In this document: one piece after another, positions 53,631-63,004 of the stretch
Layout: every line of letters begins with the position of its first letter
Position numbering within the stretch: the first letter of the stretch is position 1
NCBI RefSeq assembly: GCF_038007465.1
Contig: NZ_JBBOXF010000001.1
Coordinates: 4,041,001 to 4,105,000 of the forward strand
Source of the DNA: Sporosarcina sp. FSL K6-1508
Lineage (GTDB): Bacteria; Bacillota; Bacilli; Bacillales_A; Planococcaceae
Length of the DNA stretch: 64,000 nt
Direction: 5' to 3'
Made by a program: the position numbers and the translations under genes
The notes under the pieces: generated by a model
The model's input: the letters and a program-made list of their open reading frames with translations, nothing else
The model's database searches: none
Told to the model about the DNA's origin: nothing

Positions 53631-54751
53631 TCCAGGACTCTCCTTTCATGATGACTTACTGGTAGACGAAGCGAAACGCTAGTACCACCTGGCACATAAT
53701 CTTCCACAGTGACACTTCCAAGTATCGCCTGCATCCGTTCTTTCATCGTTTGCGTACCCATTCCGTTTTTCATCTGCTGTAAACCGATTCCGTTATCAAC
53801 GACTTGAACATGGTATGTATCACTTTCCACACGTAGCTTAATCAGACAATGGGTAGCCTCGCTATGCTTAATAACGTTCGTTACCGCTTCGCGCAATGAA
53901 AGGCTAAGCATCGTTTCTTCTACGCTAGAAAGAAGGGAAGGCGCTTCCTCTACTTCTACCGTCGCATCAATTCCAGCTTGCGTCAGTATATGCCGCAGCT
54001 GCTCAACTTCTTTATTCAACGGAATGAATTTCATTTCAGAGACTAGCTCTCTCACTTGTTTCAATGCGATTCTTGACGATGATAAAATATCCACTAACTC
54101 TCTTTTGGCCTGTTCCACATCACGATCAATCCATTTGGCGCTTAGCTCGCTTTTTAGTTTAATCATCGTTAATGTTTGCCCTAATGTATCATGGAGATCT
54201 CTTGCAATGCGATGCCTCTCCTGTTCCTCGATGGACTGTTGCTCAAGCTGATGATTGGCTACGAGCAATTCATCCTTCAAATGCATATTTTTATCCTGAA
54301 TGTAAATCAACAGAGGGAAACCCATTTGCAGAATCATGATGGGCAAAAGGACCGAATGCTCCCATCCGAATCCCATATCGAATGTCGTGAAAAAAACGAT
54401 TAGGAACATGGCACCAATCGCCGCTATGCCTATTCCGCGGTGCCAGTGACTAGTTGCTCTTCCCAAGAAATCCGCAAAACTGAATCCGAACAGTAGTACA
54501 GCTGGTTTAATGAGTACCCCAAGGACAGTGAGGATAGCAAGGCCTACTAACACAGCTAGCAGCAATCTCCCGTCCCGATACCATAAACCAATATAGAACG
54601 TGAAGAGAAAGATAGCTAACAAAGCTAGGCGCAAAGGCATTCCTAAGACAGTTTCTGTTTCAAGAACGATAAAAAACAGGAAGACCAGAGAAATTGCATC
54701 GACGATCAAATAATGTTTCATTTGTTCTTTCGGGTAAATCTTCACGTTCAT
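53627..54751 (-). CDS. HisKA_3 sensor histidine kinase
   Basis: This 374-residue kinase has about five or six membrane helices in the first 150 residues, then a coiled segment and the HisKA_3 box ERHRIARDLHDTLGQTLTMI with phospho-accepting His187. The ATPase domain has LREAVTNVIKHSEATHC, VVDNGIGLQQ and GMGTQTMKERM. This is the DesK-like type with an intramembrane sensor and almost no extracytoplasmic loop. It is paired with the overlapping NarL-type regulator and preceded by DUF418 at 54768 (16-base gap). Confidence 0.93.
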   Translation of the reverse strand: MNVKIYPKEQMKHYLIVDAISLVFLFFIVLETETVLGMPLRLALLAIFLFTFYIGLWYRDGRLLLAVLVGLAILTVLGVLIKPAVLLFGFSFADFLGRATSHWHRGIGIAAIGAMFLIVFFTTFDMGFGWEHSVLLPIMILQMGFPLLIYIQDKNMHLKDELLVANHQLEQQSIEEQERHRIARDLHDTLGQTLTMIKLKSELSAKWIDRDVEQAKRELVDILSSSRIALKQVRELVSEMKFIPLNKEVEQLRHILTQAGIDATVEVEEAPSLLSSVEETMLSLSLREAVTNVIKHSEATHCLIKLRVESDTYHVQVVDNGIGLQQMKNGMGTQTMKERMQAILGSVTVEDYVPGGTSVSLRLPVSHHERRVLE

Positions 54752-54767
54752 ATCGCCTTCCCCCTTT

Positions 54768-55901
54768 TCATCTCATTGAAAGCGTCCCAAGAACCCGCCT
54801 GCGGATTGTTTCCATTGGTCCGAATGCAAAATACCTGTGCCAGACCGAAGCAAATAGAAGTTGAATCATTGAAATGCATAACCAAATCCCAATGATTTGC
54901 AACGCACTTAATTTCCCCCCCAACCCAAATCCCCAACTATAGAATAAAACCGAAGCGATAATATTTTGCATGACATAGCAGCTTAGCGACATCTTTCCAG
55001 CATTTTCAAAGAGTTGCCAAAAGCCGTCCCATTTCTTCCATTCTACCATTTTCGAAATAATAGCGACATAGCCAAGTGCCATCAAAGGGGCAAACAGATA
55101 ACGAACCGGCATATCAAAAACACCGCCCGGAATGAAAATAAAAAGATTCAAAGGGATTCCAATGAAAATACCTAATTTCAACAGTTTACTCCGCTGATGT
55201 CGCCCCTTTTCAGTAGGCGAAAAAACCTCTGCGCGCATCATCCGAACTCCCAACAAGAAGAGGAAAATATTCATCGGGATAATAAAGATGGCTTCCGCCC
55301 TGAGTAAGAGAAAATTGGACAGGCGATAGTCGACTTGTTGGAACCATGACCCGTTTTGATACAAGGCAGTTACTTCTTGGAAGCTCCCGAGCGACATATT
55401 TGCGCCAAGCAAGCCAAGTAGTAGAACCGACAGAATGACAACAACGTGAAAGCCTCCAAATCCCCACATTGCCCTGCTAATCGAACGATTTCCACCTTTT
55501 ATAACGAAAGCGACAATGACGGCTGTCACTCCGTAGCTCATTAAAATATCGTATTCCATGACAAATACAAAATGCAGGAACCCTTCCGCAATGAGAAAGG
55601 CGGATGTCCAAAGATAAACACCTGGCCACGCTTTTCCATTTCGCAAAGCTTGCCGATACTTCAATTCGACACCAACGCCAAACATGATCGTTAGCAAACC
55701 TAATAACTTTCCATTCACTAAAAATAAAACAAACATACGGATTAAGTCATCGGTCTCCGATCTCCCTGCAAAGTCCAAAGTGGTAATCGCCCCTAAATCA
55801 CCTAGATGGGCAAATATCCAAATATTTGTTCCGAGCGTTCCTAATACTGCAAAACCGCGTAAAATGTCCAATAATCTTATTCTATTACGATGCGTTCCCA
55901 T
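54768..55901 (-). CDS. DUF418 membrane protein, second copy
   Basis: This 377-residue protein has about nine hydrophobic segments. The features RIRLLDILRGFAVLGTLGTN near the start, LTIMFGVGVELKYRQA, and FENAGKMSLSCYVMQNIIAS in the C-terminal half identify DUF418. It is the first gene of an operon with a DesK-like kinase and a NarL-like regulator. It is only distantly similar to the DUF418 at 5946-7160, yet both sit beside a two-component system, which suggests a sensing or envelope-modification partnership. Substrate unknown. Confidence 0.88.
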   Translation of the reverse strand: MGTHRNRIRLLDILRGFAVLGTLGTNIWIFAHLGDLGAITTLDFAGRSETDDLIRMFVLFLVNGKLLGLLTIMFGVGVELKYRQALRNGKAWPGVYLWTSAFLIAEGFLHFVFVMEYDILMSYGVTAVIVAFVIKGGNRSISRAMWGFGGFHVVVILSVLLLGLLGANMSLGSFQEVTALYQNGSWFQQVDYRLSNFLLLRAEAIFIIPMNIFLFLLGVRMMRAEVFSPTEKGRHQRSKLLKLGIFIGIPLNLFIFIPGGVFDMPVRYLFAPLMALGYVAIISKMVEWKKWDGFWQLFENAGKMSLSCYVMQNIIASVLFYSWGFGLGGKLSALQIIGIWLCISMIQLLFASVWHRYFAFGPMETIRRRVLGTLSMR

Positions 55902-56297
55902 AGTAATCTCCCTCCAGCTTAAGTTGTTGTCTTCATTGTAGCTGTCAGGAAGTCCATCGCATATTCACAGGTGTAAGAAAATGATGATGACAGGTGTCAT
56001 ATCCGAACAGCTAATGAGGCTTCAATTTCCATAACGTTACAAATTCAATCGTTTTTATTCCAATGCACTTCTTCGAACAAGTTAAAAAGACCTTAGCAGA
56101 TAGTAGCAAAGATCTTTGGTGGCATAAACCATTTTTTTATAACTTTTCAAAACAGGAACCATTGTCCAAGTTTTGTTGCGTCTTAAGGTTGTAAGCTTAC
56201 TACCTTGAGATATTTTCACCTCATGCACACCTCAAAAAATTCAATTTTCTAAAACCTATGATAAACTAATAGAATAGCAAAGAAAGGAAGCGATCTT
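55902..56297. other. 400-base divergent intergenic region
   Basis: Presumably contains the promoters of the DUF418 operon and the aldo/keto reductase. No clear operator, RNA or repeat was recognised. Confidence 0.5.
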
Positions 56298-57122
56298 ATG
56301 CAATTTAAAACACTAAACAACGGACTCGATATCCCACAACTTGGCTACGGTGTGTGGAAAATCCCTGATGAGGAAGCAAAAACTGCAGTGGAACAAGCAC
56401 TGGAAGCTGGCTATCGTTTGATTGATACCGCAAAAATTTATCGCAATGAAGTTGGCGTCGGAAAAGCACTTGCCACGAGCAATGTGCCACGAGAGGAACT
56501 ATTCATTACAACCAAACTTTGGAATGCTGATCAAGGCTATGAAAATACACTAAAAGCATTCGATGAAAGTCTTGAAAAACTAGCTCTCGATTATGTCGAT
56601 CTTTATTTAATTCATTGGCCCACACCTATGTATGATACGTATGTTGAATCATACAAGGCATTAGAAACGATTTATAAAGATGGCCGTGCAAAGGCAATAG
56701 GAGTCTGCAACTTTGATATCGAGCATTTACAACGAATCATAACTGAATGCGAAATAATGCCAACTGTGAACCAAGTAGAGTGTCACCCCTATTTACAGCA
56801 AATAGAACTCAAGGAGTTTTGTAAAGAACAGGGCATTCTATTTGAAGCATACAGCCCATTAATGAACGGTACCAAGGTTTTACAAGATCCTGTAATTCAG
56901 GAAATTGCAAATCACTACGGCAAAACACCAGCCCAAGTCATTCTGCGCTGGCATATTCAATCAGATGTCGTTGCCATTCCTAAAACTGTGAATCCTTCAC
57001 GAATGGACGAAAACTTAAACGTATTTGACTTTGAATTAAGTAACGCGGATCTAAATAAGATTGCGACACTTGACCGCAATGAGCGCCATAATGCAGTACC
57101 TAGCGAATTAAACAACCGTTAA
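56298..57122 (+). CDS. aldo/keto reductase
   Basis: This 274-residue NADPH-dependent (beta/alpha)8 barrel has the catalytic tetrad Asp43 and Tyr48 (GYRLIDTAKIYRNE), Lys73 (TTKLWN) and His106 (YLIHWP). A C-terminal NADPH-binding stretch, IPKTVNPSRMDENL, is also present. It resembles the B. subtilis reductases YtbE and YvgN, which reduce methylglyoxal and other aldehydes. AAAGGAAG precedes the ATG. It is followed by a terminator and is convergent with the dehydrogenase gene. Confidence 0.93.
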   Translation: MQFKTLNNGLDIPQLGYGVWKIPDEEAKTAVEQALEAGYRLIDTAKIYRNEVGVGKALATSNVPREELFITTKLWNADQGYENTLKAFDESLEKLALDYVDLYLIHWPTPMYDTYVESYKALETIYKDGRAKAIGVCNFDIEHLQRIITECEIMPTVNQVECHPYLQQIELKEFCKEQGILFEAYSPLMNGTKVLQDPVIQEIANHYGKTPAQVILRWHIQSDVVAIPKTVNPSRMDENLNVFDFELSNADLNKIATLDRNERHNAVPSELNNR

Positions 57123-57138
57123 GTGCAGACAAAAAAAT

Positions 57139-57170
57139 AAGGAGCTGCCCTACTTAATGGCTAGCTCCTT
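57139..57170. terminator. bidirectional terminator
   Basis: AAGGAGCT (57139-57146) pairs with AGCTCCTT (57163-57170), preceded by A7 and followed by CCTGTTTATT. It separates the convergent reductase and dehydrogenase genes. Confidence 0.8.
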
Positions 57171-57185
57171 CCTGTTTATTACCGA

Positions 57186-58076
57186 TTAAGCCTTTAAAAA
57201 ATCTGCATCCAAGTAACGAGGATTCGGATATTTATAAAAGCCTTCACCCGTTCCTTGCCCTGTCTTCCCTTGATCGAGGAATTGTGATTTTAGCATATCA
57301 GCAAGCGGTTGTTTAGTAGGATCTGCTTGCGCTTGTGCTAAAACAATATTGTATGCAGTTTGAATACCGACAACATCTAAAATAGCAAAAGGTCCCATTG
57401 GTGCTCCTGTAGCAATCATCCACGTTTTATCGATGGTTTCCGGGTCAGCCACACCTGTTGCCCATAATCCTTGTCCCGCACTCAAAAAAGGCACTAAAAG
57501 AGAGTTTAAAATATAACCGGGTTGTTCTTTTTTGACATGAAGAGGAATCATTCCAATCGATTTCGCGAACTCGATGACTTGTTGGGCGATGCTTTCATCT
57601 GTGCCCGCATGTCCCATTATTTCAGCTGTATTCTTTTCCCAAACTTCATTGGCGAAGTGAAGTGCTAAGAATTTTTCAGGACGCCCTGTATAATCAGCAA
57701 ATTGACTTGGCACCATCGTCGAAGAGTTCGACGCAAAAATCGCTTTCTCGGGCGCGACTTTTGCAAGTTCTTCATAAAAACTCTTTTTAATAGCTACGAT
57801 TTCAGGTATTGCTTCAATAACCAAATCCGCATCCTTAACAGCTTCGGCTAAATTTGCACTAAATGTAAAGCGTCCAAGTGTTTTCTCAGCTTTTTCTGCA
57901 TCTTTAAAGAAATTCGCATAAACCTCTTTTAAACTTGCCAGACGTTCTTCGGCTTTTACGAGCGCTTCTTCATTAATATCATAAACAGTTACATTGTAAC
58001 CGTGAAATGCGGTTTGGAAAGCAATTTGACTTCCTAATACACCGCTTCCTGCAACAGTAATATTTTTAAAATCCAT
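57186..58076 (-). CDS. 3-hydroxyacyl-CoA dehydrogenase family protein
   Basis: This 296-residue NAD-dependent enzyme has a Rossmann motif AGSGVLGSQIAFQ, an Asp at the end of strand 2 (VYDIN), the conserved SNSSTM and the catalytic His in LALHFANEVWEKN. I start it at ATG 58076 because AAAGGAG lies 9 bases upstream; an ATG eight codons earlier has no such site. It should oxidise an L-3-hydroxyacyl-CoA such as 3-hydroxybutyryl-CoA. The HFANEVW motif departs from the usual HFFNPV, so another hydroxy acid is possible. Confidence 0.88.
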   Translation of the reverse strand: MDFKNITVAGSGVLGSQIAFQTAFHGYNVTVYDINEEALVKAEERLASLKEVYANFFKDAEKAEKTLGRFTFSANLAEAVKDADLVIEAIPEIVAIKKSFYEELAKVAPEKAIFASNSSTMVPSQFADYTGRPEKFLALHFANEVWEKNTAEIMGHAGTDESIAQQVIEFAKSIGMIPLHVKKEQPGYILNSLLVPFLSAGQGLWATGVADPETIDKTWMIATGAPMGPFAILDVVGIQTAYNIVLAQAQADPTKQPLADMLKSQFLDQGKTGQGTGEGFYKYPNPRYLDADFLKA

Positions 58077-58812
58077 TTGATTCGACTCCTTTATCAGCAT
58101 TATTTACTATACAAGTAATGCTACTCTTATAAAAAAGCAAGTCAATTCAAATGCACTGCTGATACTTATATTACAATGGGTGTATAAAACCGTCGAATCA
58201 CCTTTTCCAATCAGAGGTTTATAACCAGTTCTCCCCTCCTTTTTTACTAGGCAATCGAGTTCTCGCGATTATTTAATAAACTTTCGTTTTAATGAGGTTT
58301 ATCCTCATTCACTACGGGTATACATAGAACACAAGGCGGAACTACCGAAAGATGAACCTGATAGACGAGTAACCTACAGGCGATTCTGAGGATGAAATGC
58401 ACAGCCTTGGCGGAAAATTTGCTTTGCTGACGATCGGTACACTTGTCAAGGACCGTGTTCACAGGTTCAAATCTCGATGTGGTAACCAAGCAGTAAGCGT
58501 TAAGTTTTTTGTAAAAGTGCAACTTGAAGACTGACTTAAAAACAGATCGCGTGTCAAACATCTTGCGACTGTATCGTCACTTTGGTCAGCCCAATCAAAC
58601 TGCACTGACGAGTGTTTAACTAATAATCGTCAGAAAGAACAGTTTGCGTAATTGAAAAAACCATCAAATTTTCCGAGTGCACCCCCTTTTTATCGGGGAA
58701 TGGAAAAAGCATGATCCTCTACTGAGGGTCATGCTTTTTTCGTGCTATATATTGAACAAATGAATCCCTTATATCAACTGGGCAAAGTCGCTTACCAAGG
58801 GGTAACGATTTT
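58077..58812. other. 740-base region with terminator and a repeat end
   Basis: A stretch at about 58300-58600 reads as protein-like on the plus strand (GGKFALLTIGTLVKDRVHRF) but has no start and carries stops; I do not recognise it. A terminator is at 58704-58740 and a dispersed-repeat end (TATATATTGAACAAATGAAT) at 58744. Confidence 0.45.
58704..58740. terminator. terminator of the gltP gene, bidirectional
   Basis: AAAAAGCATGATCCTC (58704-58719) pairs with GAGGGTCATGCTTTTTT (58724-58740) with one mispair. It lies 73 bases beyond the gltP stop on the minus strand. Confidence 0.85.
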
Positions 58813-60093
58813 TTATACGCTCACGCTAGGTTTACCAATTTCCGCAAGATATTCTTTCTCCTTCGCACCATCAAATCGACCTTCCCACTTAGACATCACA
58901 ACGACTGCCAATGAGTTGCCGATTACATTGACAACTGTTCTTGCCATATCTAGAATTCTGTCGATTCCTGCGATGAAAGCAAGTCCTTCAAGCGGAATCC
59001 CTACAGTTCCAAGTGTCGCCAGTAGTACGACAAAAGAAACGCCCGGTACACCGGCAATCCCTTTAGATGTAACCATCAACACGACCATCAATGTAATTTG
59101 TTGCATAATGCTTAATTCGATTCCGTACATTTGCGCGATGAAGATCGCTGCAAGCGCTTGATAAAGTGTAGACCCATCCAAGTTAAATGAATAACCTGTA
59201 GGAATGACAAAGGATACGATGTCTTTCGGGCATCCGAATTTCTCCATCTTCTCCATTACTTTTGGCAATACCGTTTCTGAACTTGACGTCGAGTATGCCA
59301 AAAGTAGTTCATCTTTCAATACTTTGATAAGGTGGAAAACGCTTGTCCCACACATTTTCGCAATAGCTCCTAAAACCACTACGATAAAGAATGCCATGAC
59401 TGCGTACACTAGGACGAGTAATTTCCCCAGTGGTATCAACGACTCCAACCCAAATTTTGAAACGGTTACCCCTATTAGTGCAAACACACCAAATGGTGCA
59501 AACTTCATAATAAGATTCGTTACCCAGAACATCGCATCGGCAGTTCCCTGGAAGAAGGCCAGTATTGGCTCCCCTCTTTTACCAATTGCCGCAACACCCA
59601 AACCAAACAGGACAGAGAAGAAAATAATTGCGAGCATGTCGCCCTCAGCCATCGCTTGAATAATATTGCTTGGAACAATGTTCACAATTATATCCATAAA
59701 GCCATTATTGGATACTTCTTCAGTTGTTTGTACGTATTGCGAAATATCCCCTTTTTCCATTGTGGACATATCCAAACCTACACCAGGTTTAAATAGATTC
59801 GCTGCCAGTAAACCAACAATAATCGCAACTGTTGTAACGATTTCAAAGTAAAGAAGTGTTTTTCCACCTAACTTACCTAATTGTTTTAAATCGCCTGTAC
59901 CCGCGACTCCGACGATTAAGGTTGAAATAATAATAGGTACAACAATCATTTTAATCATCCGGATGAACATATCCCCGATTGGCTGCAAATATGTTTCAAC
60001 CGCCGGGTTTCCAAAGAATATTGCCCCGATCGTAATCCCTAAGATCAACCCAAGTAGAATTTGATACGCTAATGTAAATTTAAATTTCTTCAT
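58813..60093 (-). CDS. gltP: proton/sodium-glutamate/aspartate symporter
   Basis: This 426-residue DAACS-family carrier has the eight-helix plus two-hairpin layout of GltPh. Hairpin 1 carries the serine motif AYSTSSSETVLPKV. Helix 7 reads FVIPTGYSFNLDGSTLYQAL and helix 8 DRILDMARTVVNVIGNS with the Asp and Arg that bind the substrate's amino and side-chain groups. It resembles B. subtilis GltP/GltT, which import L-glutamate and L-aspartate. It lies just downstream of a GlnK/GlnL-type two-component system, with a candidate GlnL box and a cre-like site in the promoter region. Confidence 0.92.
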   Translation of the reverse strand: MKKFKFTLAYQILLGLILGITIGAIFFGNPAVETYLQPIGDMFIRMIKMIVVPIIISTLIVGVAGTGDLKQLGKLGGKTLLYFEIVTTVAIIVGLLAANLFKPGVGLDMSTMEKGDISQYVQTTEEVSNNGFMDIIVNIVPSNIIQAMAEGDMLAIIFFSVLFGLGVAAIGKRGEPILAFFQGTADAMFWVTNLIMKFAPFGVFALIGVTVSKFGLESLIPLGKLLVLVYAVMAFFIVVVLGAIAKMCGTSVFHLIKVLKDELLLAYSTSSSETVLPKVMEKMEKFGCPKDIVSFVIPTGYSFNLDGSTLYQALAAIFIAQMYGIELSIMQQITLMVVLMVTSKGIAGVPGVSFVVLLATLGTVGIPLEGLAFIAGIDRILDMARTVVNVIGNSLAVVVMSKWEGRFDGAKEKEYLAEIGKPSVSV

Positions 60094-60114
60094 TTACCCA
60101 CCTCTTTTCAAAAA

Positions 60115-60128
60115 TGAAAACGCTTACT
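60115..60128. promoter_or_regulatory. cre-like site upstream of gltP
   Basis: TGAAAACGCTTACT matches the CcpA operator consensus TGWNANCGNTNWCA with one mismatch. It lies 22 bases upstream of the gltP start, downstream of the presumed promoter, a position at which CcpA would act as a roadblock. Confidence 0.5.
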
Positions 60129-60170
60129 CATTCGTTTTTTAGAACATGTAAGCAATTATAAGTGGGCATT

Positions 60171-60186
60171 ACGAAATCCAACAAAA
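60171..60186 (-). promoter_or_regulatory. candidate GlnL-binding direct repeat and gltP promoter
   Basis: On the minus strand TTTTGT-TGGA-TTTCGT forms two hexamers spaced by four bases. This is close to the direct repeat TTTTGTN4TTTTTGT reported for the B. subtilis regulator GlnL (from memory). A TATAAT (60160-60155 on the minus strand) lies about 18 bases downstream of a weak TTGTTG -35, so the boxes overlap the -35 region, as expected for an activator. Confidence 0.55.
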
Positions 60187-60274
60187 TCCGACAATTTCCC
60201 TCAATCAATTATTTAGAACCTTCACAGTAATTGATTTAAACCCCGTCTCTTATTATTGAACGAAGTTTTAAAGA

Positions 60275-61171
60275 TCAAGGTTGATTGTACTTTTCGGCGG
60301 TGTCGAGGTATAACACTTGAAGGAATTTTTTTATATTAATCTTCACTTTTGTCGGTTCATTGGTGTTTTCATCAATCTCTTTCATCCGTCGCCGAATTTC
60401 CTCAAATTCAAAATAGCGCGGTGCAAAATATTCAAACTTTGGATTCATGTAATCCATTGTTCCTAACGAAGCAAAATTCGTGACTGCTGTCAGTATCGTT
60501 CTGCGGATTCGCTGTTCAATCGACTTGCATTCCTTCTTTATATCCTTATCGTCTGTTTTATATGAACTAGCTACAGCCTCGTAAAGATCTTTTAAGGAAG
60601 GCAATTGACTCCCTGTCTCTTTTCGGTTCATTAAAAACTCCATCATCAAAACCATATCCTTACTCCCAGGTTCACTGATGATCCCTAACTCATTTAACAG
60701 TGAAAAAACACATTCTTTAATAGTTTGCTTCTTAGGTAATACGGTGGTTGAGCCAATATGAGCCAGTGATTCCCGGATAGCTAATAAAGAATTTTTTAGA
60801 CGCGATTGTTCTACCATTTTCTTTAGGATACTTTGCACTTCAACACGATTAATTGGTTTATGTATAAAGAACTCCACACCTTTGCCGTAGGCTTCCCCTA
60901 CCATTTCCTTATTCACAATTTGTGAAATCATTATAAATTGGCCTTGGAATCCTTGCGTTCTTAATTGTTCCATCGTTTCAATTCCGTCTAGTTCAGGCAT
61001 TAATAAATCAATCAAGACAAAATCGGGATTTGTGGAATGTATGAGCGGGAGAGACTTCACTCCGCTTTCCGCCTCACCAATTACGACGCCAAGTTCGCCT
61101 TCCGTAATAATTTTCGACAACATTTTCCGACTGGCTGTATCGTCATCTACAATAAAATACTGCAACTTCAT
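60275..61171 (-). CDS. glnL: GlnL (YcbB)-type response regulator
   Basis: This 298-residue protein has a receiver with D9/D10, phospho-acceptor D55 (VLIDLLMPELDGIET) and K105 (FFIHKPINR). The YcbB output domain is specific to this family: LLNELGIISEPGSKDMVLMM, KSIEQRIRRTILTAVTNFAS and LGTMDYMNPKFEYFA. It matches B. subtilis GlnL, which activates glutamine utilisation with GlnK. Here the operon is followed by the glutamate/aspartate carrier gene gltP, so that gene is the likely target. Five bases separate it from the kinase. Confidence 0.9.
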   Translation of the reverse strand: MKLQYFIVDDDTASRKMLSKIITEGELGVVIGEAESGVKSLPLIHSTNPDFVLIDLLMPELDGIETMEQLRTQGFQGQFIMISQIVNKEMVGEAYGKGVEFFIHKPINRVEVQSILKKMVEQSRLKNSLLAIRESLAHIGSTTVLPKKQTIKECVFSLLNELGIISEPGSKDMVLMMEFLMNRKETGSQLPSLKDLYEAVASSYKTDDKDIKKECKSIEQRIRRTILTAVTNFASLGTMDYMNPKFEYFAPRYFEFEEIRRRMKEIDENTNEPTKVKINIKKFLQVLYLDTAEKYNQP

Positions 61172-61176
61172 TCAAC

Positions 61177-62442
61177 TCACTTTCTAAGCTTCTTTGTTGG
61201 AATTTGGATTCGGAAAAACGTCTCTTCACCTGAAGACTCAACTTGGATTCGGCCTTCAAGCGTCTGAATAATATGTTGCACATGAGACAAGCCTATTCCT
61301 GTTGCGGCAACGCCGTGATTATTAAATTTCGTCGTATAACCCGCTTCAAATATGATTGGCAAATCCTCTTCCTGAATGCCTTCTCCCGTATCCTTTAGTA
61401 TGAAACAGGTATGCGCCATTTCTTCAAATATCGTTAATTCAATTTCGCCTTTTTGCTCAATTGACTCAACAGCGTTTGCAGTAAGGTTATTCAAAAGAGC
61501 AAGAAGCGGAATTTGTTGAGTCGTTTCGAAATCAACAGAAAGAGATAAATGGAAAGTGATTTTTTTTCTTAACAAAACACTATATTTTTCATTTGCTGTA
61601 ACGACCAAACTGAGCACTTCGGAAAGCAAGCGAACGTTATTCCTTTTTTCTGTCGATATACTGGAAATTCCTGAAAGAATCCGCTGTGTGTCTTTTTTCA
61701 CTTCGTGTATTTCTTGTGTGATAAGCAATGCTTGCACGCTTAACTCTTGTAGGTTTTCCTTTTTCAATTTTCGATACAACTCATGGCTTGCTGCTGTAAT
61801 CTGTTCAATATGATCCAATGATTTTTGCAGATAAAGACTTTCCGCATAGAGGTCTGCCCCCACGCCAAGCATCTCTTGCACCTGTTTCTTTTGTTCAGAG
61901 ACCGTGATCATGCTATAAAGACCAACAACAAAAAAACTGCGGAATAATGCCATTCCACCTACTAATGCCCACTCCTGCATACCTAAATCTACATGCGTTG
62001 ATAATAAGTAGCGCATAAGATGCTCTGCACCATTTCCAATGAATTCGAATAAGAAAGCCCATGCCCCTAAAAACAACGGAGACGCTTTGTAGGATTCTAT
62101 CTTAATAATGCTAAATCCGATTGCAAATAGTAAATAATACAAGAAAGCAGGAAAATGGTTTTGTAAACTTGCAAAAAAAGAAATATGCTCATTCGTAAGA
62201 TCGCTAATTAGGCGAAAACAAACGACAGTTAGTCCGGTGATGAAACCCGTCCGAATCAAGGGAATTGAAGGACGAATAAGAATAAGTAAAAAAAATGCAA
62301 TGCTCCCTAATCCGAATCGAAAATTCTCACCGTTAAAAGGAATCACTTTAATTTCACTAGCAATTGCAGTCAATAAGGCGATTACAACGTAAGAAACGCC
62401 AGTAGTCCCGATAGGTTTCTTAAGTTTGCTTATAAAAAACAT
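61177..62442 (-). CDS. glnK: GlnK (YcbA)-type sensor histidine kinase
   Basis: This 421-residue kinase has about six membrane helices in the first 190 residues and no large extracytoplasmic domain, followed by a cytoplasmic helical region and a GHKL ATPase with LLALLNNLTANAVESIEQKG, LKDTGEGIQEED and GIGLSHVQHI. A conventional His-box is replaced by a SpoOB-like region (ITQEIHEVKKDTQRILSGIS). This fits GlnK, the partner of GlnL, and gene order agrees. It probably responds to glutamine, glutamate or a related signal. Confidence 0.88.
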   Translation of the reverse strand: MFFISKLKKPIGTTGVSYVVIALLTAIASEIKVIPFNGENFRFGLGSIAFFLLILIRPSIPLIRTGFITGLTVVCFRLISDLTNEHISFFASLQNHFPAFLYYLLFAIGFSIIKIESYKASPLFLGAWAFLFEFIGNGAEHLMRYLLSTHVDLGMQEWALVGGMALFRSFFVVGLYSMITVSEQKKQVQEMLGVGADLYAESLYLQKSLDHIEQITAASHELYRKLKKENLQELSVQALLITQEIHEVKKDTQRILSGISSISTEKRNNVRLLSEVLSLVVTANEKYSVLLRKKITFHLSLSVDFETTQQIPLLALLNNLTANAVESIEQKGEIELTIFEEMAHTCFILKDTGEGIQEEDLPIIFEAGYTTKFNNHGVAATGIGLSHVQHIIQTLEGRIQVESSGEETFFRIQIPTKKLRK

Positions 62443-62547
62443 TATTTTCTCCTTTATTACATCTCACACTGATTTATTTAGTTTATTATCAACCTATTTA
62501 GTGAAAAATGAAAGGAAGAAAATTTGGCTGCTTGTGAAGGAACAAGC

Positions 62548-62578
62548 TGAATTCAATTTTATGACGGTTGGCATTTCA
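62548..62578 (+). promoter_or_regulatory. possible forespore SigG promoter of the SASP gene
   Basis: TGAATT (62548-62553) and CATTTCA (62572-62578) are separated by 18 bases, resembling SigF/SigG promoters (TGAATA-N17/18-CATACTA) with two mismatches in the -10. The SASP start codon is 62 bases downstream. Confidence 0.45.
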
Positions 62579-62639
62579 TCAATTTGCGGTTGTGATTTTT
62601 CGATTTCTGGGAACACTACTGTTTGAAGGAGGAGATAAA

Positions 62640-62912
62640 ATGGCTAGCAAGAATAGAATTTTAGTGCCTGATGCACGACCAGCGTTGGATAGACTAAAGG
62701 CAGATGTCATGCATGCACAAGGGTACAATGTAGATAAATCTGCACCTGATGACGTTAAATTCGAAATCGCAGAGGAACTTGGCATTCCATTTTCTAAAGA
62801 ATATAACGGAAAACTGACGTCGGAACAAGCGGGGAAAATCGGTGGACCAATTGGCGGCAATATGGTAAAAGAAATGGTGAGAATGGCACAAGAGCAAATG
62901 GCGAAGAAATGA
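62640..62912 (+). CDS. alpha/beta-type small acid-soluble spore protein
   Basis: A 90-residue protein that starts at ATG 62640 after a very strong AAGGAGGAGATAAA. It has ILVPDARPALDRLKADVMHA, the germination-protease site region VKFEIAEELGIPF, and the conserved C-terminal KIGGPIGGNMVKEMVRMAQE. Such SASPs saturate spore DNA and protect it from heat and UV, then are degraded by GPR at germination. It is longer than SspA-D because of an insert between the first helix and the cleavage site. Expected expression: forespore. Confidence 0.93.
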   Translation: MASKNRILVPDARPALDRLKADVMHAQGYNVDKSAPDDVKFEIAEELGIPFSKEYNGKLTSEQAGKIGGPIGGNMVKEMVRMAQEQMAKK

Positions 62913-62972
62913 AATGATGGTCGGTCACTCTGTCGCGCTCGTTGGATTATTTAGGAATGGGAGCACCTAGAA

Positions 62973-63000
62973 AAGCACCGGCCAACTTGCAGCCGGTGCA
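62973..63000. terminator. hairpin between the convergent SASP and yqkK genes
   Basis: GCACCGGC..GCCGGTGC forms an 8-bp GC-rich stem between the two stop codons. No long T-run. Confidence 0.6.
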
Positions 63001-63004
63001 CCTA

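Noticed and set aside
58289..58561. Frames around 58.3-58.6 kb on both strands
   Set aside because: The plus strand has protein-like stretches but stops and no start; nothing identifiable could be supported.
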